A stretch of 64,000 bases of DNA from DASUPK01 sp963821705 (lineage in GTDB: Bacteria > Actinomycetota > Thermoleophilia > Solirubrobacterales > 70-9), in the NCBI GenBank assembly GCA_963821705.1, contig CAWGEV010000005.1, forward strand, positions 539,983-603,982. The letters are read 5' to 3'. The notes below the pieces were generated by a model. The model did no database searches and was not told the origin of the DNA. It saw nothing but the letters and a program-made list of their open reading frames with translations. Shown here piece after piece: positions 1 to 7,496 of the stretch; the first letter of the stretch is position 1, and every line of letters begins with the position of its first letter. The position numbers and the translations under genes were made by a program.

Positions 1-24
1 CTCGGCGCGAAGTAGCTCGCGTCT

Positions 25-903
25 CTAGACGCAGATTCCCAGGCTGGTCAGATGGATCGCGCCGGTCGGCCCGGTGACGTTCACCCCCGAGTTGAACCAA
101 GTGCCGGCGTTGATGCGCGTGTCGGAGAAGATCTCGATCGGTAGGGTCGCCTGACCCGCGAAGCCGCCCGCGGAGAGAAGCCTGGCGGGCTTCTTCTTCT
201 TTCCCTTCTTCCCCTTGGCGGTGGGGCATGGGGGCGAGGAGAGAGCTCCCGTCGCACCCATGGCGAGGGTCGGTGAGGCCGTCGCGTTGACGTATCTCGG
301 TGCGGCGATCTTCGCCATGCAGTAGGCGTGGGCCGTGATCGTGCGGACGCCCGTGACGTTGTTGACCGCCTGGACCAGCCAGCTGGGGTTGGTATTGATC
401 CCGATGTTGGCGGTCGGAACCGCGAATTGGCCGGACCCGACGCCCTTGTCCACCTGAAACCCGCCGCTGATCAGGTGTGTGCCGGCGGGACAGGAAGCGG
501 TCGCGTCGCCGACCTGGCCGCCCCCGCTCGGCACCGTCCCGGTGGCGGTGGAGTCGGTGACCGGCTTCCCGGCGTTGCGGCAGTATGCGAAGGCCGTCGC
601 GGCACCCGTTCCACTGCTGAGGACCGCGGCGACTGTCCACGCATTGGGGGCGCTTCGGAAGGAGCTGATCACGAAGAGTCGGTTTGCCGGAGTCAAGGAA
701 GCCGAGTAGCCGCCGCCCACGGCCTGCTTGCCTTCCGGGCACGTCGCGGTCGCGTTCGAGACGGCCCCCGACGTGGAGACGGAGTTTCCGGTCGCCGTCG
801 CCGTGACGACCGGCCCGAGGCCCTTGGGCTTCTTGTGCTTCTTCGCGGCCGCCCCTGCGGGAAACGCCAGCACGGCGATCCCGGCGGCAATCACGACGAG
901 CAT
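25..903 (-). CDS. secreted three-module Cys-pair protein, unknown function
   Basis: This is a 292-residue exported protein. A hydrophobic signal segment (about residues 1-20, ending AGAAA) is followed by a basic KKHKKPKG stretch. The mature part holds three tandem modules (about 32-108, 115-195 and 205-292). Modules 1 and 2 carry the pattern CPxGxxxxxGG(Y/F), then a Trp about 30 residues on, then a closing Cys (C55/C108, C138/C195). Module 3 is divergent (C226/C291) and has a Lys-rich insertion, KGKKGKKKKP, between its Cys and its GG. The spacing suggests one disulfide per module. The same module occurs in the broken gene at 29049-29499. I recognise no enzymatic motif. The function is unknown; a cell-surface or matrix role is inferred only from export and the basic patches. 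Confidence 0.7.
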   Translation of the reverse strand: MLVVIAAGIAVLAFPAGAAAKKHKKPKGLGPVVTATATGNSVSTSGAVSNATATCPEGKQAVGGGYSASLTPANRLFVISSFRSAPNAWTVAAVLSSGTGAATAFAYCRNAGKPVTDSTATGTVPSGGGQVGDATASCPAGTHLISGGFQVDKGVGSGQFAVPTANIGINTNPSWLVQAVNNVTGVRTITAHAYCMAKIAAPRYVNATASPTLAMGATGALSSPPCPTAKGKKGKKKKPARLLSAGGFAGQATLPIEIFSDTRINAGTWFNSGVNVTGPTGAIHLTSLGICV

Positions 904-946
904 CCATGCTCGGTATCCCGCTCCCCTAATCCCACTAACCGAGAAC

Positions 947-2776
947 CTAGCCGATACGGAGCGGAATTCCTACTCGATCCTGGCCGAAGAGGTCGCCCGG
1001 GTTGACCGAGGCGCCCTCCTTCGCTGAGAGCGTCGTGATCTTGCCCGACTTGTGGGCGGAGATCTCGTTCTCCATCTTCATCGCCTCGATCACGCAGACG
1101 AGGTCTCCCTCGGAGACCTCCTGTCCCTCCTCGACCGGGACCTTGAAGACGTTGCCCTGGAGCGGAGACACCAGGTCGTCTCCGGACGCCGCGCTCCCGC
1201 CGCCGCCCCCCGAGCGCTCCCGACGCGGCGGCTTGCGGAGGGCGCCGCCGGCGCCCGCAGGGCCGGCCGGGGCCGCAACCGCGTCGCCGATCACCTTGAC
1301 GTCGAAGAGCTTGCCCGCCACCTCGACCATGTAGTCGCGCGAGACCCTCTCTCCGTCCTCGCTCGCCGGGACTGCCGTCTCGGCCGTCTCGGCGGGGGCG
1401 AGCGCCTTGAGCCACTCACGGTCGCCCACCAGATCGCGGCAGGTCTCGCCGTTGGCCCACTGCTCGGTCGCAAGGAGCGCCTTATGGAACGGGATCAGGG
1501 TGGTGACGCCACCCACTTCGTACTCGCCGAGCGCCCTGAGCATGCGCCTGGTGGCGTGCTCTCGGTCGACGTCCCAGACGATCAGCTTGGCCACCATCGG
1601 GTCGTACATCGGCGTGATCTCGGAGCCCGCCTCCACGCCGGAGTCCACCCGCACGCCGGGGCCTGCCGGCTCGCGGTAGATGGAGATCCTGCCCGGAGCG
1701 GGGGCGAAGTTCTTGTGCGCGGCCTCCGCATTGATCCGGCACTCGATCGCGTGGCCGCGGAGGTCGACGTCGTCCTGGGTGATGGAGAGCTCCTCGCCGG
1801 CCGCGATCCGGATCTGCTCGCGCACGATGTCGATGCCGGTGACCATCTCGGTCACGCAGTGCTCGACCTGCACCCGGGTGTTCATCTCGAGGAAGTAGTA
1901 GTCGTCGCCGACCTGGAGCCCCTCGACGGTGCCAGCCGAGCGGTAGCCGACGGCGGCCGCGGCATCCGTCGCGATCTGGCCGATCCGCTCGCGGAACTCC
2001 TCGTCGACCTTCGGCCCCGGGCTCTCCTCGATCAGCTTCTGGTGGCGTCTCTGGACAGAGCAATCGCGCTCGCCCAGGTGGATGACGTTTCCCTTCGAGT
2101 CGGCCAGGACCTGCACCTCGACGTGGCGCGGGTCCTCCATGTAGCGCTCGAGATACACCGTCGGGTCGCTGAAGAACTTCTCGCCCTCTCGGGCGGCTCC
2201 CTCGAAGGCGTCGGGGAGGGCCTCCTCGTCGACCGCGACCCGGAACCCCTTTCCGCCTCCGCCGCCGGCGGCCTTGCAGGCGATCGGGTATCCGATCTCC
2301 TTCGCCTGCTTCTTCGCCGCCTCCACGTCCTTCACCGGGGAGGTCGCACCCGGCACGATCGGCACACCCGCCTTCTGCATCAGCTCGCGCGAGCGGGTCT
2401 TCGACCCCATCGCCTCGATCGCCTTCGGCGGCGGCCCGATCCAGGTGATCTTCGCCTTCTCGCAGGCGGTGGCGAACTCGGCGTTCTCGGCTAGGAAGCC
2501 GTAGCCGGGGTGGATGCCCTCCGCGCCCGCCTCGGAGGCGATCTCGAGGATCTTCTCGACGTTGAGGTAGCTCTCGGCGGGCGTAGCCGGGCCCAGCAGG
2601 AACGCCTCATCCGCCTCACGAACGTGGGGAGCGTCGCGGTCGAGCTCGGAGTAGACGGCGACCGAGCCGACGGCCATCTCCTTCAGGGTTCGAGCGACGC
2701 GGATCGCGATCTCGCCCCGGTTGGCGATCAGGACTTTCTCGAACACGGCGCGGGAGTATTGCGGCTCGGGGCCCAC
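947..2776 (-). CDS. acyl-CoA carboxylase alpha subunit (biotin carboxylase + BCCP)
   Basis: The 609-residue protein catalyses ATP-dependent carboxylation of its own biotin. That biotin serves acetyl-/propionyl-CoA carboxylase, with the transferase supplied by a beta subunit such as the one at 15339-16907. The N-terminus FEKVLIANRGEIAIRV is the classic biotin-carboxylase start, and ATP-grasp signatures GGGGGKGF and EMNTRVQVEH are present. The C-terminal lipoyl/biotinyl domain carries EAMKMEN with the biotin-accepting lysine at about residue 567. The length matches actinobacterial AccA3-type fused subunits. A GTG at 2746, directly before FEKV, is a plausible shorter start; neither start has a strong Shine-Dalgarno. 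An Ala/Gly/Arg-rich linker separates the domains. It lies 21 bases downstream of the TauE-type permease, so the two could be co-transcribed. Confidence 0.92.
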   Translation of the reverse strand: MGPEPQYSRAVFEKVLIANRGEIAIRVARTLKEMAVGSVAVYSELDRDAPHVREADEAFLLGPATPAESYLNVEKILEIASEAGAEGIHPGYGFLAENAEFATACEKAKITWIGPPPKAIEAMGSKTRSRELMQKAGVPIVPGATSPVKDVEAAKKQAKEIGYPIACKAAGGGGGKGFRVAVDEEALPDAFEGAAREGEKFFSDPTVYLERYMEDPRHVEVQVLADSKGNVIHLGERDCSVQRRHQKLIEESPGPKVDEEFRERIGQIATDAAAAVGYRSAGTVEGLQVGDDYYFLEMNTRVQVEHCVTEMVTGIDIVREQIRIAAGEELSITQDDVDLRGHAIECRINAEAAHKNFAPAPGRISIYREPAGPGVRVDSGVEAGSEITPMYDPMVAKLIVWDVDREHATRRMLRALGEYEVGGVTTLIPFHKALLATEQWANGETCRDLVGDREWLKALAPAETAETAVPASEDGERVSRDYMVEVAGKLFDVKVIGDAVAAPAGPAGAGGALRKPPRRERSGGGGGSAASGDDLVSPLQGNVFKVPVEEGQEVSEGDLVCVIEAMKMENEISAHKSGKITTLSAKEGASVNPGDLFGQDRVGIPLRIG

Positions 2777-2797
2777 CGGGGCGCCACGGGCGTTTCG

Positions 2798-3775
2798 CTA
2801 CTTCTTCGCCCCAATCAGGACCGGCTCGCGTTCCTCCTCTGCCTCCTTGCGGCGTTCCTCCTCCAGCTCGCGCTGCTCGTCGGGGTCGTGCTGGACCTCG
2901 CGTTGGAGGGCGATCTGAATGGCGAACAGGGCGGCGACGACGAGGGCGGCGCCGCCGACGACCCACGGGACCAGGTCGGTGTTGGCCTTGTTCATGATCG
3001 TGACCCCGGCGCCGATCAGGACGACGCCCAGCGCTCCCCGCAGCAGCCCCTGAGGCCACTTCACCGAGAGCTGGCTGCCGATGATCACACCCGGGACCGA
3101 ACCGACCAGGATGTTCACCATCAGCCCGTAGTCGACATTGCCGCCGATCGCGTGGGCGATCCCGGCGGCCCAGAGCAGGATCGCTGCGTGAACCACGTCG
3201 GTCCCGACGACCTTTTGAGGCCTCAGCCGGTAGACCGTGAGCAGCATCATCCCGATCAGCGTCCCGCTGCCGGCCGAGCTGAGCCCGATCACGAAGCCGG
3301 TCGTGGCTCCGATGCCGACGGCGGCGACCTTGTGGCGGGTGTGCATCTCGAAGTCGTCGCGCTCCTCGATCTTCTTGGCGAGGAAGAAACCGCGCAGCAG
3401 GGTTGCGGCGCCCACCACGAGCAGGCAGCCGGCGAGGATGGCGAAGACCGTCTCGTCTAATTGATCGCCGAGCTGCCGCTTGAGGTAATCGAGGAACCAG
3501 ACGCCGAGGATCGCCATCGGGACGCTGCCGACCGCCATCCAGTAGACGAGCGGAATGTTCACCGTCTTCAGCTTCAGGTGGCGCCAGCTGCCCGCGGTCT
3601 TGGTGACCGCGGCATAGGCGATGTCGGTTCCGATCGCGGTGGTCGGCTTTACGCCGAAGAGCAGGACGAGCAGGGGGGTCATCAGGGAACCGCCGCCCAT
3701 CCCGGTCATGCCGACCAGGAAGCCAACGCCGAAGCCGAAGAGGACGATCTTGGGATCCATTTGGGGGAGGCGCAC
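2798..3775 (-). CDS. TauE/SafE-family membrane permease (putative sulfite/organosulfonate exporter)
   Basis: This 325-residue polytopic membrane protein of the TauE/SafE (DUF81) family has about eight hydrophobic segments. The first repeat begins GFGVGFLVGMTGMGGGSLMT, and a second glycine-rich repeat half (GATTGFVIGLSSAGSGTLIG) follows about 165 residues later. This is the family's internal duplication. The cytoplasmic C-terminus is strongly charged (EEERRKEAEEERE). Members move sulfite, sulfonates or other small anions, and the substrate cannot be read from sequence. The GTG at 3775 gives MRLPQMDPK; the internal ATG at 3760 (MDPK) is an equally good start. The sulfur-assimilation genes are 4 kb away, so a sulfite role here is only suggestive. 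Confidence 0.85.
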   Translation of the reverse strand: MRLPQMDPKIVLFGFGVGFLVGMTGMGGGSLMTPLLVLLFGVKPTTAIGTDIAYAAVTKTAGSWRHLKLKTVNIPLVYWMAVGSVPMAILGVWFLDYLKRQLGDQLDETVFAILAGCLLVVGAATLLRGFFLAKKIEERDDFEMHTRHKVAAVGIGATTGFVIGLSSAGSGTLIGMMLLTVYRLRPQKVVGTDVVHAAILLWAAGIAHAIGGNVDYGLMVNILVGSVPGVIIGSQLSVKWPQGLLRGALGVVLIGAGVTIMNKANTDLVPWVVGGAALVVAALFAIQIALQREVQHDPDEQRELEEERRKEAEEEREPVLIGAKK

Positions 3776-3890
3776 GGCCAGTTGGACGAAGGCCGCATTT
3801 CCACCTTGTTCCCTTTTATGACCGAATGAGTCCTAAAAGAGAGGGCGCAACATAGCGAAGCCCAGGATTTCCCCCTAATTGCTGGGGATT

Positions 3891-4223
3891 CTACGAAGCA
3901 TCCGCCGAGAGGGCGAACGGGCTGCCTTCAGAATCACGGCAGACGGCCCAGCGCTCACCGGGATGGATCACTGAACCGCCGAGGTCCTGGATGCGCTCGA
4001 GCGCGGCGGGAAGATCGGGCACTGTGAAGTAGGGCAGCGAAGCGGTATCACCGGGGCCCGGTCCGCGCTTGTGCACTCCCAGACGGAGGTCCCCGCCATC
4101 GGTCTCCCATCCCGCCCCGGCGTCGCTGGGCCTCGGCGCGAGCTCCGCGCCGAGCACGCCGCTCCAGAATCGCCGGGCGCGTTCAGGATCGTCCGCAGGG
4201 AACTCGATCAGGGGGGCAGACAT
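3891..4223 (-). CDS. VOC-family (glyoxalase/bleomycin-resistance fold) protein
   Basis: The 110-residue, single-domain protein has the vicinal-oxygen-chelate fold pattern. An N-terminal beta-alpha unit (IEFPADDPERARRFWSGVLG) is followed by a second unit with PYFTVPDLPAALERI and a C-terminal CRDSEGSPFAL that normally carries the last metal ligand region. VOC proteins range from metal-dependent lyases and dioxygenases to antibiotic-binding proteins, and the substrate is not deducible here. It stands alone. The 266 bases between it and the acyltransferase gene hold no recognisable gene. Confidence 0.8.
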   Translation of the reverse strand: MSAPLIEFPADDPERARRFWSGVLGAELAPRPSDAGAGWETDGGDLRLGVHKRGPGPGDTASLPYFTVPDLPAALERIQDLGGSVIHPGERWAVCRDSEGSPFALSADAS

Positions 4224-4489
4224 GACGCTCAGTATCGGGCATCTTTCGCGGAGACGCTTGCGGGCAACCGGCGCTCCTCCATCCTGCAGCGCGGTGAGAT
4301 CTGGGGAGTTGGCGCTTTTTGCCCGCTATACGGTGCATAAATCGCCAACCGCCGCGCTCTCAGCACCACCGCGTTGGACGACAACGGGTAGCCGAGCTGT
4401 TTCGCTGAACCGCGCCTCCTCTGCGCGAAAAGCGAGCGCCCGATCCAAAGCGCTCCCTCCATGCAAAGCGACACACTGCGCAGCCGGCT

Positions 4490-5311
4490 CTATATCTGCC
4501 CACCCCGGTTCTTGACTTCGTCGGCCTCGATCGCGGCCTCGACCTCGCGCTCGAGACCGCCGTGCTCCAGCTCCTCGACGACTTCGCTCTTCTCGTGCCG
4601 CGAACCGAGCGTGCCGACGACCGGCAGCTCGCGCTCGGCCGAGAGTTCGTCGAGCGCCTCCTGCATCATCGCCGTGACCGCGTGGTAGACCGCCTCCTCG
4701 TCGGGCTCGGGGCCAAATCGGCGGCGCAGGTCGATCCTGGGCAGGACCTGGATCGTGATCTGGGAGGGCAGCGGGATGCGGCCCGGCAGGTCCAGCACCG
4801 TCACGCCGAAGGGAGGTGCGATTTGGATCGGCACGACCTTGAGCCGCAGCAGCCGGTCGAGGGCAAGGAGGTGAGAGAGCCGCTCGCCGCGGGTCAGGAA
4901 GAGGGCGGTCTCCTGGCCGCCGATCGCCACCACGGGGACGATCGGCACGTCGGCCGCAAGCGCGAGGCGGACGAAGCCGCTGCGGTGGCCGAAGTCGATT
5001 TCCCCCGAGTGCCAGGAGGGGCGGTAGGTCTCGTGGTCCCCGCCCGGATAGACCAGGAGCGCCGCGCCCTTCCCCAGCGCCGCCGTCGCGTTCTCGTGGT
5101 TGGCCGGGATCGTCCCGTACCGGCGCAGCATGACCAGGCCCGGCACCCGGAAGACGAGGTCGTGGGCGAGCTGGTGGAAGAGCCGGTCGGGGCCGAAGTG
5201 GTTGTAGAAGCCGTAGGCGAAGGCGAAGGTGTCGGCGATCAGCGTGCCGCCCGAGTGGTTGCCGACCAGAAGCACCGGCCCCTCGGCCGGGATCTGCTCG
5301 AGACCGCGCAC
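4490..5311 (-). CDS. lysophospholipid-acyltransferase-like protein, main part (5' end frameshifted)
   Basis: This reading frame carries the catalytic region of a PlsC-like glycerolipid acyltransferase. GNHSGG occupies the place of the acyl-acceptor histidine motif, followed by VYPGGDHE and a conserved VPIVPVVAIGGQE segment. Such enzymes acylate lysophosphatidate or related lipids at the inner membrane face. The frame opens at a GTG at 5311, inside the conserved string RPKVRGLEQIP, so this is not the natural start. The in-frame upstream sequence continues LAQLYFRPK, and the true N-terminus lies in another frame (5312-5486). The C-terminus is acidic and helical (about 220-273). A one-base insertion near 5340 would restore a gene of about 330 codons. 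Confidence 0.75.
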   Translation of the reverse strand: MRGLEQIPAEGPVLLVGNHSGGTLIADTFAFAYGFYNHFGPDRLFHQLAHDLVFRVPGLVMLRRYGTIPANHENATAALGKGAALLVYPGGDHETYRPSWHSGEIDFGHRSGFVRLALAADVPIVPVVAIGGQETALFLTRGERLSHLLALDRLLRLKVVPIQIAPPFGVTVLDLPGRIPLPSQITIQVLPRIDLRRRFGPEPDEEAVYHAVTAMMQEALDELSAERELPVVGTLGSRHEKSEVVEELEHGGLEREVEAAIEADEVKNRGGQI

Positions 5312-5486
5312 CTTGGGACGGAAGTAGAGCTGCGCCAGCGCGGCTGTAGGCCGGCAGGGTCTCGCGGATGAACCGCGGGTCGCGCTCGGCCAGCGGGTCC
5401 TCGGCGCGGGAGCCGAGCAGGTCCCGGGCCATTACCGAGGCCGTTGCGCGGGTGGCGCCGAGCGCCTGGCTGACGATCTCTCTCAC
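5312..5486 (-). pseudogene. displaced 5' end of the acyltransferase gene
   Basis: The minus-strand frame starting at ATG 5486 reads MREIVSQALGATRATASV and goes on to DPRFIRETLPA. That matches what normally precedes the acyltransferase core (…RETLPA…LAQLYFRPKVRGLEQ). Near 5326-5345 the reading must shift by one base to join the frame of 4490-5311. Either one extra base was introduced by sequencing/assembly or the gene is genuinely inactivated. No other lesion is visible in the 3' part, which favours a single recent event or an error. Confidence 0.6.
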
Positions 5487-5590
5487 CTTGCTTCCCTACC
5501 CGCCGATGGGGAGCGCCTCATTGCCTCCCCCCTTGAATCAAGTTCACGTGGATACGGTCGCATCTCGCGCTCGCGCCGCCATCCGTGTTA

Positions 5591-5608
5591 TCCACCGACT
5601 GTGGTGGA
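5591..5608 (-). terminator. candidate terminator after the Rrf2 gene
   Basis: The inverted repeat TCCACC-GACTGT-GGTGGA (6-bp stem, 6-nt loop) lies 10 bases beyond the Rrf2 stop codon in its direction of transcription. It has no clear U-tract, so the call rests on position and symmetry. Confidence 0.35.
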
Positions 5609-5617
5609 AGCAGACCG

Positions 5618-6073
5618 CTAGCGGGTGATCCGGGCGCCCTCGTCCCGGGTCAGCTCCAGAATGTCGGCGGGGATCGTCCCGTCGCGGAGATCGGCGATCG
5701 TGACGTGCTCCAGGACGCGGCGAAGCGAGGCGCGAACCGCAATCCAGACCTCGCTGAGCTGCTCGGCATTGCCCGGGTACTTGGTCTGCTCCGGGGCCTG
5801 GTCCTGGATGTTCGCCAGCGGGCCCTCGACGGCACGGATCACACTCGCGAGCGTGATCTCCTCGGGCGGCCGGGCCAGCCAGTAGCCGCCGCGCGCGCCG
5901 CGCCGTGCTCGCACCAGCCGGGCGTGCTTGAGCTCGAGCAGGATGTGCTCGAGGAACTGCAGCGGGATGTGCTGCGCCTCGGCGAGCTTCTCGCCCTTGA
6001 CGGGCTCGTCGCCGGCCGCGGCCATCTCAACCGCCGCGCGGACCGCGTAGTCGGCTTTTGCGGAGATCCTCAT
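5618..6073 (-). CDS. Rrf2-family transcriptional regulator lacking cluster cysteines
   Basis: The 151-residue protein has the Rrf2 winged-helix domain. MRISAKADYAVRAAVEMA is the typical N-terminus, followed by the recognition region (IPLQFLEHILLELK) and the wing RGARGGYWLARPPEEITLASV. Rrf2 proteins sense Fe-S status, nitric oxide, or (CymR class) cysteine status through a partner enzyme. This protein has no cysteine at all, so it cannot ligate an Fe-S cluster as IscR or NsrR do. That makes it more like the CymR class. It is divergent from the PHP gene with only 14 bases between start codons, and sits next to the sulfate-assimilation genes. A sulfur/cysteine regulatory role is inferred from this context. 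Confidence 0.85.
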   Translation of the reverse strand: MRISAKADYAVRAAVEMAAAGDEPVKGEKLAEAQHIPLQFLEHILLELKHARLVRARRGARGGYWLARPPEEITLASVIRAVEGPLANIQDQAPEQTKYPGNAEQLSEVWIAVRASLRRVLEHVTIADLRDGTIPADILELTRDEGARITR

Positions 6074-6087
6074 ATGCTGCGCCGCCG

Positions 6088-6900
6088 ATGATGGACCTTC
6101 AGAGCCATTCGACGTACTCCGACGGAGAGCTGCCGCCCGCCGAGGTGGTGGCGACCGCCGTGGAGCAGGGCGTGACGACGCTCGCCCTCACCGACCACGA
6201 CGGCGTCGACGGCGTCGCGGAGGCCGCAGCGGCGGCCAAGGACGCCGGGATCGTGCTGATTCCGGCGACGGAGATCTCGTGTGTGCACGGGAGCATCGAT
6301 GACATGCACATGCTCGGGTACTGGGTGGACACGATCGCGATCGGCCCTGCCATGGAGCGGGCGCAGAGCGAGCGCGTCACGCGCGCCCGGGAGATCGTCG
6401 AGCGGCTGGACGCCCAGGGCGTGCCCGTCACCTTCGAGGACGCCATCGCCCAGGCCGGCGACGCCTCCTCGGTCGGGCGCCCGCACATCGCCAAGGCCGC
6501 GGGCGTCAAGCCCGAGGGCATGAGCGCGTTCTTCGAGGAATGGCTGATCCCCGGCGCGAAGGCCTTCGTGCCGCGGCGTTGGCCCGATGCGGCGGAGGCG
6601 ACCGAGATCATCCATGGAGCGGGCGGCTCCGCCGTGCTCGCCCATCCCTTCTGGGACATGAACGACCCGCAGGAGGTCGCCGCACTGGTCGACGACCTCG
6701 ATCTCGACGGGGTCGAGTGCTTCTACCCGGCCCACGACAGGGCGCAGACGAAGTTCCTGCTGGAGCTGTGCAGGGAGCGAGGACTGGCGGCGACGGCCTC
6801 CTCGGACTTTCACGGCCCGTCCCACAAGATGTTCGACTCCTTCTGCGCCTATCCGACTTACGACCTCGGCGAGCCCGAGCTTCCTCCACGGCGTCATTAA
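6088..6900 (+). CDS. PHP-domain phosphoesterase (TrpH/nucleoside-bisphosphate phosphatase-like)
   Basis: The PHP metallo-phosphoesterase has about 270 residues. Motifs in order are DLQSHSTYSDG (about 3-13), LTDHDGVDG, EISCVHG, HPFWD and SSDFHGP. These are the metal-ligand clusters of the TrpH/YciV group, some members of which hydrolyse 3',5'-nucleoside bisphosphates such as pAp. In motif 1 the usual HxH reads QxH (Q5, H7), so one ligand is replaced. I chose the ATG at 6088 because the upstream in-frame TTG would overlap the divergent regulator gene. The neighbourhood contains APS kinase, whose product PAPS yields pAp when used by sulfotransferases, so a pAp-recycling role is a reasonable inference. 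Confidence 0.82.
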   Translation: MMDLQSHSTYSDGELPPAEVVATAVEQGVTTLALTDHDGVDGVAEAAAAAKDAGIVLIPATEISCVHGSIDDMHMLGYWVDTIAIGPAMERAQSERVTRAREIVERLDAQGVPVTFEDAIAQAGDASSVGRPHIAKAAGVKPEGMSAFFEEWLIPGAKAFVPRRWPDAAEATEIIHGAGGSAVLAHPFWDMNDPQEVAALVDDLDLDGVECFYPAHDRAQTKFLLELCRERGLAATASSDFHGPSHKMFDSFCAYPTYDLGEPELPPRRH

Positions 6901-6907
6901 ACGGGTT

Positions 6908-6931
6908 GCTCCTCGGCTTCGCCTACGGAGC
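6908..6931. terminator. bidirectional hairpin between PHP gene and cysC
   Basis: The sequence folds as GCTCC…GGC-TTC-GCC…GGAGC (outer 5-bp and inner 3-bp stems with a TTC loop). It lies 7 bases after the PHP stop and 13 bases beyond the cysC stop, which is converging from the other side. Its position between convergent genes supports termination in both directions. Confidence 0.5.
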
Positions 6932-6944
6932 ACCGTCGCCTTGA

Positions 6945-7496
6945 CTAGGCGGGCTGCGCGGCCGGGATCAGCTGCCGCTCCTCGAGCAGCGCCAGGATCT
7001 TGTTGGCCGACTCGTCCGGCGAGTCGTGCTCGGTGTCGAGGGTGAGCTCCGGGTTGAGCGGAGGCTCGTAGGGATCGGAGACGCCGGTGAACTCCTTGAT
7101 CTCGCCCTTGAAGGCCTTCTCGTAGAGCCCCTTGACGTCGCGGTCGGCGCACACCTCGACCGAGGCCTTGACGAACACCTCGATGAAGCGGTCGCTCATC
7201 AGCTCGCGCGCCTCGTCGCGGATCTCGCGATAGGGGGAGATCGCCGCGGTGATCACGGGCACGCCATTGCGCGAGAGCAGGTCGGCCACGAAGGCGATCC
7301 GGCGGATATTGGTATCCCGGTCCTCCTTCGAGAAGCCGAGACCCTTGGAGAGGTTCTCGCGAACCACGTCGCCGTCGAGCACCTCGACCCTCGACCCACG
7401 ATCGCGGAGCTGCTGCTCCACGAGGTGGGAGATGGTCGTCTTGCCGGCGCCCGAAAGCCCGGTGAACCAGAGAGTGAACCCCTTCTCGTCAGCCAT
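6945..7496 (-). CDS. cysC: adenylyl-sulfate kinase
   Basis: APS kinase (183 residues) phosphorylates adenosine 5'-phosphosulfate to PAPS. The P-loop is GLSGAGKTT near the N-terminus. VLDGDVVRENL binds APS, and GFSKEDRDTNIRRI and the ISPYREIRDEAR segment are both family signatures. The length is normal for a stand-alone CysC. It overlaps the end of sat by 8 bases, showing translational coupling as the last gene of a sir-cysH-sat-cysC run. The neighbouring reductase looks APS-specific, so PAPS made here is more likely used for sulfotransfer than for reduction. Confidence 0.95.
   Translation of the reverse strand: MADEKGFTLWFTGLSGAGKTTISHLVEQQLRDRGSRVEVLDGDVVRENLSKGLGFSKEDRDTNIRRIAFVADLLSRNGVPVITAAISPYREIRDEARELMSDRFIEVFVKASVEVCADRDVKGLYEKAFKGEIKEFTGVSDPYEPPLNPELTLDTEHDSPDESANKILALLEERQLIPAAQPA

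Noticed and set aside
2798..3775. TauE permease as part of the sulfate-assimilation operon
   Set aside because: It lies 4 kb from the cluster, next to the carboxylase gene, with several unrelated genes between; the family transports various anions.
4229..4474. Minus-strand open frame of 81 codons in the gap before the acyltransferase gene
   Set aside because: No start signal, no recognisable motif, Arg-rich shadow-like composition; the 4224-4489 gap is treated as empty.
5589..5597. TTATCCACC resembling a DnaA box
   Set aside because: A single near-match overlapping a hairpin arm, with no other boxes, AT-rich element or replication genes around it.
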